A stretch of 64,000 bases of DNA, taken from assembly GCA_030686995.1 (NCBI GenBank), contig CM060696.1, positions 10,150,487 to 10,214,486 on the forward strand, in the 5' to 3' direction. Below are positions 58,927 through 64,000 of this stretch, piece after piece. The DNA is from Artemisia argyi (Eukaryota > Streptophyta > Magnoliopsida > Asterales > Asteraceae). The position numbers were made by a program, and so were the translations under genes. Within the stretch, counting starts at the first letter, position 1, and each line of letters starts with the position of its first letter. The notes beneath the pieces are model-generated. The model did not search any database, was not told the origin of the DNA, and saw nothing but the letters and a program-made list of their open reading frames with translations.

Positions 58927-61484
58927 AGATTTGCTTGTCCTCAACCAAAATGCGCTTTTATTCTAATCAAAATACAAGTTAGGGTCATTTAACACTAATA
59001 TAAAAGAAATTACAACAAATAATCATTTCACTAAAAACGAAAAACAAGCACGGAGGTCGTACACTAGCACCTCACAAATAGTGTTTAGATACTCACATCT
59101 CTCGGGTGTAATAAAGTAAATATCACAATATGGAAATGGAAAACATCTCTCACTACCTGTCATAGCAAATAGATTACCATAGGCTTGGGAAAGGATCAAA
59201 CCTCCACCACTTGGCGTAAGCACCTAGGATAAACTATCAAAGAGGTCTTTTAAAGGGTTATAACGTTAGGTGTAGGGATATGGAAAACACGGTTTTGTTG
59301 GATAAAGGAAATATTTACTGGTGGCGAGTTAATCACCTTGGTTAATTACATGTACAATATGGCGTTGCTAAGCCAAGACTCGACTCTACTTAAGCTAATG
59401 AATCAAAAATAACAAAAACATAAAACAAACATAGAATGAAACGGGATGGTAGTCCGTTTTTTTTTTTTTTTTTTTTTTTTTTGCATACACTTTTACACTA
59501 CCATCCAAAATAATACATCATAGGGGAGTTTACATTCCCCTTACACTTGAATTTTTACATACTTTACAATAAACTAATCTAATGACTCAAATCAACATAA
59601 TCAAAACACTTGGAGTACTTTTTAAGATTAACGCACATATGGGGGTAATATATGATGTTCTTCCCCATTACTCCATAACACTAATACTTTACCCATGAGT
59701 CTCAATCGTCCCAAAACAATATGTACAAGATATGACCCGACTTAGCAACCATGTAATCAATTAGATAATTAACTAAGGGTTTAACAAATAACCATAATGC
59801 ACTAAAGATGAGTGCATACACGGAAGGCTAAGGCGATTTGGTTGCACATTTGGGTGAGTTGTAACAAATTCTTCCTTTAAGTAAAATGCATAAAGTTAGA
59901 AACGAAAATATAGGCTCGGAGGGGTGTACTAGGGGTATCATGTACTAAAAATGAGTACAACGCTAAGGTGTAGGAAAAGTTAATTTACTTTACTAGTAAA
60001 GTAATATGACTTAAATGGTCAAGTAATTATGATACGGGTTTAACACAAGGGTGATCCTAATGCCTCTTATCATGTAGTAAATCCTACTACACGAATGTAG
60101 TCTCACTAGCGGTCCCGGGATGCATCACTAACGCAAGTTCTAGAATCTAAGTACTACCGGTACACTCATAAGCTCTAAGGCTTCTCCTAACAAGTCTAGA
60201 GGCGAACCTCACTTAGTAGAAGGCCTGTACGAGTCTTTGACGCCTCAACTAACGGATGCTAACTAATGCACTTCTTGGATCATTGGCGCGTTATTTGCAT
60301 AACGGATGGTCACCAAGTCATACACTAGCGCTGGCGCGTTAGCCAATTAATCTAATACTCGGATGGTTACTACTTTTTTTGATAAAAATTTTGAGTGGTA
60401 CGGTTTTTTTTGCTAGTCATACAACTCCTATCCATGAGACGCTTGTTAAGGCTAAAGTTTCACTCCTAAATGTTGTAAAAAAATTTAAATTTAGCGCTAA
60501 AATTACACTAACAAGTATTTCTCTTAGTTTTATTACACACCTACCATCAAACAAACAAACTCAAGTGCAATTGTATCCTATAAGGTATCATCATTTACCC
60601 TCCCCTTACACTTAAGATGAACATTGTCCCCAATGTTTAATTAAAGAATGTCAAAGTAAAACCGGTAAAAGAATGAAAACAAATACTCCCCTGATTCGTT
60701 CAGTGTGGATAGTGCGTTAACAAGGTTAGATCTTCCTCCAAGAAAATGAACGTTCAAAGCCTCCCTTCCAGAAATATAAATCATCTTCTTGTCATATATA
60801 ACCTGTTAAACCTGAGAAAACAATCAAGGCAACCTCGTGTAAAATCGGCGGCAATCTATATATACTAACAAATCCTAGAAAACAAATTAAGATATAATGC
60901 TTGTGGAATGAATGTTTGCAGATTTCCTGGAGTTTACAGAACTAAAGAATCAACAAAAACTTTTAAGACTCAGTTAGAAAAACAAAACTCGCAAAATTTC
61001 CAGAATTTTACACGTGACGCCGTCAGGTTTTAAATCCTGACGCCGTCAGAAGTGACCTGCATAAATTTTTATGTTAAGTTTCCAGAAAATTTCTGGAAAA
61101 ACTTATGTCCTACTTCCTGGAAAATCCTGCAAAACATCATTATGACTCGATACAAGCATTTGACTCTAACAATTACTAATATACATGTTCATTTAATATT
61201 GTGGCGAATCAAGATCATTTTTGTTCTTAGAAACAAATTTGGGGTTTCCCCTTACACTTAGCTTTTGCAAAATACCTTTATCTGAAGTTAAGACGAAGTT
61301 AAACAACAAAATAAAGCATTTTCACAATTTAGTTTGAAACATGATCTACCAACAATAAAAATAAAGCATGCATACGGAAACAAATAAAATCAAACAAATA
61401 AAAACACACAAAACATGGGTTGCCTCCCAAGAAGCGCTTTTCTTTATTTACGAGTCTTGTAGCTAGACTCAAGGTCATGGGCTA
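58911..61484 (-). other. Internal non-coding region of the Athila-like element
   Basis: 2.6 kb where an autonomous relative would have pol; I find no RT, RNase H or integrase motif on either strand. It has a T run at 59457-59482 and four copies of CCCTTACACTT followed by GA or A (58914, 59537, 60602, 61247), which on the minus strand are purine-rich AAGTGTAAGGG motifs. The first abuts the LTR and is the likely working polypurine tract. Confidence 0.7.
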
Positions 61485-63746
61485 TCACGTGACCTCGTCA
61501 TTGGTCACATTCTCTAGGTCATCTCCGATCTTAGTTTTGTATTCTGGACCTAGTTGCAAGCATTCCTTGTAGAAACCGAATATTCTACTCATGACATAAT
61601 CTACTCCTCTGCGTCTATCCTCATCATTCCTATAGTAAACTGCTTGCTTGTGTTCCTTTTCTAGGTTTGATAGAAGACGGTATTGTTCAATCTTATAGGG
61701 CATTTGATAAGCAATCTCATCCTTGAATCTAACTATCCCTAGGTACGGGTCATAACTCATCTTAGAGGCCTCAGTAAACGGTTTTCCGAACACTACTTGA
61801 CTTAGGCAACCATCTATTACCGGACGAATATCCTCTTCAATCACAAATTCGGTAACATAAGTGAAATTTCCTACGAAGACATGTAATCCTCTCACTCTTC
61901 CTACAAAGTTGCTCATCCAATTCGTGTTAGGCATCATCCAATACTCAAGTTGCGTCTTCATTACCCAACTATAATAGGTTCTAGTCATAATGTTTATAGG
62001 AGACCTAAGATCGATATACGCCTTCCACATATGCATATGTCCAATGTTGCATGGTATGTTGATGTTAGAGGGATCACCTACTTTAATAAGGGGTGAACCA
62101 AGGACGTATGGTGTCTCAGGATCATCGAATAGATCCTTGTGATATTCCCGTTCTTCCTTGGTGGGTAACTTATCAAAGTATTCTTCTACGTTTTCTACCT
62201 CCTCTAACTTTTCATCCTTAATATCCTCAACTTTCTTAACCACATCCTTAGTCCCGGTTTCTATCCCAACTTCATCCTTGTCACTTTCTTCTATATTCTT
62301 ATCTATTAGCTTAAGGATGACAACGTTGACAAAGTGAACGTGTTTGGATGATGAGGGGTCCTTAATTTGGATTCCATTACTAGTGTCCCTAGTGTCCTTC
62401 GTAGGTGTCGTTAGCACTTGGTTGTTGAGGGCTTTCAACAAGTTGTCAATCTTATTGGTCATCTCCGTTTGTTGTTGATTGAATTCGGTTTCAAACTTAG
62501 CTATGCGAGCTTCTTGAGATGCCATAAACTTGGACATCAATCCTTCAAGATTATTGGTACTACCATAGTTATTAGAAGGATTGTTGTTGAAAGTACGGTT
62601 AGAGGGTGGACCGTTTGGTTGGTAACAATTAGGTGGATTGGAAGAATTATTTTGGGGCATGTTTTGGTTTTGTTTCCACCTAAGGTTCGGGTGATTTTTC
62701 CAAGAAGAGTTGTAGGAATCACCGTAAGGGTTTGGCTCGGGTTTAAAAGTGTACCACTTGTCTCCCGCTTCGTCGGTACGCGAGGATGTGTAATCCGCAA
62801 AAGCTTGTCCGTGGAGTTCCACGCAATCACGAGTGTCATGGGGACCACTACATAATTCGCATGAAGAAGTGATCTTGTTTACTTTGCTTGAGGGCTTAGG
62901 AGCTTTGTAGGATTTCATGAGAAACTTGACTTGGTCCTCAAGTTCCATGATCCTACGGTCGGGAGTGCTAGAATTGTTCGAAGGCAAAGATAATGCCTTG
63001 ACCGTTTTATTCAAATCATGGGGATCATTCCAACTTTCGTTGTCATAGAGAGCAAGATCTTCTATGAGTTCCCATGATTCTTCCGCACTTAGATCACACA
63101 GCTTGCCACCGGCCGATTGGTCAATGGTTCGCCTTGTGGAGAGATCGATATGGTCATAGAAGATTTGGACTTTGAGCCAAAGACCTATGCCATGATGAGG
63201 GACTTTTTGGAGTAAGTCCTTGAAACGAGTCCATGCTTCATATAGAGTTTCACTTTGACGTTGTTGGAACATCAAGACATCATTTCTAAGCTTGGTAGTT
63301 CTCCTCGGTGGGAAAAATTGAGCAAGGAAACGAGTGGTGAGATCATCCCATGAGGTGATGGATCCCGCGGGTAAACGCTCAAGCCATTGACTAGCTTGAT
63401 CACGTAGAGAGAATTGGAATAGGCGTAATCGGGTCGACTCTCTAGTTGCAACATCAAGGTCTATGGAATCTACGATTTTAAGGAAATCCTTGAGATGTTG
63501 ATTAGGATCTTCGGAATGAAGTCCATGGAATGCACATCCGCTTTGCACCAACTGAATGGTGTCGGATCGCAAGGGAGACACATTGGCTCCTTGGGTGAGC
63601 TCAATGGTGTTTCGATAGCCTTGGTGGCTAGGACGGGAATACTCTCCTAAAGTTCGGGGCCTAGGAGGTTGGTTTGCTAGTGGTGGGTTTTGTGGGTGGT
63701 TTTGAAGTGGTGGGTTGATGGGTTCAAAGATGTTACCACCTTCCAT
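61485..63746 (-). CDS. gag: Athila-like Gag with degenerate protease-like C-terminus
   Basis: An uninterrupted 753-residue frame from ATG 63746 (MEGGNIFEPINPPLQN). Pro/Asn-rich N-terminus, then the Retrotrans_gag core (LRLFQFSLRDQASQWLERLP; TTRFLAQFFPPRRTTKLRND; QRQSETLYEAWTRFKDLL), a cysteine cluster CELCSGPHDTRDC, an Asn-rich linker, a charged region (KDVVKKVEDIKDEKLEEVE) and a C-terminal part (CNIGHMHMWKAYIDLRSPINIMTR...VFVGNFTYVTEF) that aligns in layout with an Athila aspartic protease domain but has DLRS where D-[ST]-G type residues would be expected, so catalysis is unlikely. Gag assembles particles; this protein may let the element be packaged while pol is supplied by another element. 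Confidence 0.85.
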   Translation of the reverse strand: MEGGNIFEPINPPLQNHPQNPPLANQPPRPRTLGEYSRPSHQGYRNTIELTQGANVSPLRSDTIQLVQSGCAFHGLHSEDPNQHLKDFLKIVDSIDLDVATRESTRLRLFQFSLRDQASQWLERLPAGSITSWDDLTTRFLAQFFPPRRTTKLRNDVLMFQQRQSETLYEAWTRFKDLLQKVPHHGIGLWLKVQIFYDHIDLSTRRTIDQSAGGKLCDLSAEESWELIEDLALYDNESWNDPHDLNKTVKALSLPSNNSSTPDRRIMELEDQVKFLMKSYKAPKPSSKVNKITSSCELCSGPHDTRDCVELHGQAFADYTSSRTDEAGDKWYTFKPEPNPYGDSYNSSWKNHPNLRWKQNQNMPQNNSSNPPNCYQPNGPPSNRTFNNNPSNNYGSTNNLEGLMSKFMASQEARIAKFETEFNQQQTEMTNKIDNLLKALNNQVLTTPTKDTRDTSNGIQIKDPSSSKHVHFVNVVILKLIDKNIEESDKDEVGIETGTKDVVKKVEDIKDEKLEEVENVEEYFDKLPTKEEREYHKDLFDDPETPYVLGSPLIKVGDPSNINIPCNIGHMHMWKAYIDLRSPINIMTRTYYSWVMKTQLEYWMMPNTNWMSNFVGRVRGLHVFVGNFTYVTEFVIEEDIRPVIDGCLSQVVFGKPFTEASKMSYDPYLGIVRFKDEIAYQMPYKIEQYRLLSNLEKEHKQAVYYRNDEDRRRGVDYVMSRIFGFYKECLQLGPEYKTKIGDDLENVTNDEVT

Positions 63747-63894
63747 GATGTCGGATAGTAAAGGTTACGAACAAAGAAACGAAGAAATAAGATAGACTAA
63801 AGAAAACCTAAAAATAAAAATAAAATCTTACTAGAAAGGATTCTAGCAAGTAGACCTAATAAAAAGAAATCCTAACCTAGACAATAACTATTCC
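63747..63894 (-). other. Short leader of the Athila-like element
   Basis: About 150 bases, AT-rich and non-coding, between the primer binding site and gag. Confidence 0.6.
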
Positions 63895-63917
63895 CTGGGC
63901 TGCGGCGCCAAAAACTT
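63895..63917 (-). other. Primer binding site of the Athila-like element
   Basis: Minus strand AGTTTTTGGCGCCGCAGCCC, close to the TTTTTGGCGCCGTTGCC seen in Athila elements. Confidence 0.8.
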
Positions 63918-64000
63918 GATGTGTGGGATTGCGCCCTCACAAAAGGTTTTACCTCTCAAGGGATCTCGAGAAGCTTGCAATCCCCGCCTGACAGTGTACC
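63918..64000 (-). repeat. 5' LTR of the Athila-like element, partial
   Basis: First 83 bases of the LTR (TGATGTGTGGGATTGCGCCC onward), nearly the same as 57454-57537; a few differences by eye. Cut by the window end. Confidence 0.88.

Larger units (their letters stand above)
57454..64000 (-). mobile_element. Gag-only Athila-like gypsy element (non-autonomous), running off the window
   Basis: Left (3') LTR 57454-58910, right (5') LTR from 63918 to the window end. Between them are only a Gag-type frame (61485-63746, minus) and 2.6 kb without any RT or integrase motif. A PBS just inside the right LTR reads TTTTTGGCGCCGCAGCCC on the minus strand, as in Athila. Inserted in the LTR of the Tat element; likely 5-base target GATGG at 57449-57453. 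Confidence 0.87.

Overview
This window is plant nuclear DNA made almost entirely of nested transposable elements. I see no intact ordinary host gene, no rRNA or tRNA gene and no CRISPR array. Long A/T tracts, spliced transposon genes, TIR-NBS-LRR relics and the retroelement types (Sirevirus, Tat, Athila, gag-only copia) point to a eudicot. The Gag and env-like proteins most resemble those I associate with Asteraceae such as Tanacetum, Artemisia or Helianthus; that placement is inference.

Layout. 1-10.8 kb: AT-rich DNA with MITEs, a small canonical Helitron (1509-2243), a 4.9-kb Helitron-like element with unusual ends (2956-7811) holding a small relative (4911-5281) and decayed coding pieces, a TA microsatellite, and a SINE with a perfect 13-bp target duplication (9944-10370). 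10.8-30.8 kb: a Helitron (10805-30821) opened by a 17.8-kb Ty1/copia Sirevirus on the minus strand (12755-30530). The Sirevirus has 344-bp LTRs differing at one base, CAAAT target duplications, and gag, coiled-coil, pol and a giant env-like reading frame, all but gag broken. 30.8-35.5 kb: a dispersed repeat carrying a 366-bp foldback MITE with 9-bp duplications, a TIR-NBS-LRR pseudogene (minus), an old Athila-type LTR fragment and a tRNA-like SINE head. 35.6-39.3 kb: a gag-only copia element (minus). 39.4-40.4 kb: a replication protein A-like relic (plus).

40.4-64 kb: a Tat-clade Ty3/gypsy element (minus; gag, protease, RT, RNase H, second RNase H and integrase, all decayed) with a spliced antisense gene on the plus strand near its 3' LTR. 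A 6.9-kb PIF/Harbinger DNA transposon (50115-56977, plus) sits just upstream of its gag, with an apparently intact three-exon transposase and a one-base break in its Myb-like partner gene. The right LTR of the Tat element is cut at 57454 by a gag-only Athila-like element (minus) that runs off the window end.

Order of events from nesting: RPA relic, then Tat gypsy, then PIF/Harbinger and Athila-like insertions; separately Helitron, then Sirevirus. Each retroelement works as a cis unit: LTR promoter, primer binding site, Gag, enzymes and polypurine tract. Most copies here are defective and would depend on relatives for movement. The most unusual structures are two arrays of a TTACGCGTAA palindrome placed just before gag and before the env-like frame of the Sirevirus, TGACG-C-CGTCA palindromes in the Athila-like element, repeated polypurine tracts in both, and two empty-site comparisons inside the window that fix insertion boundaries.
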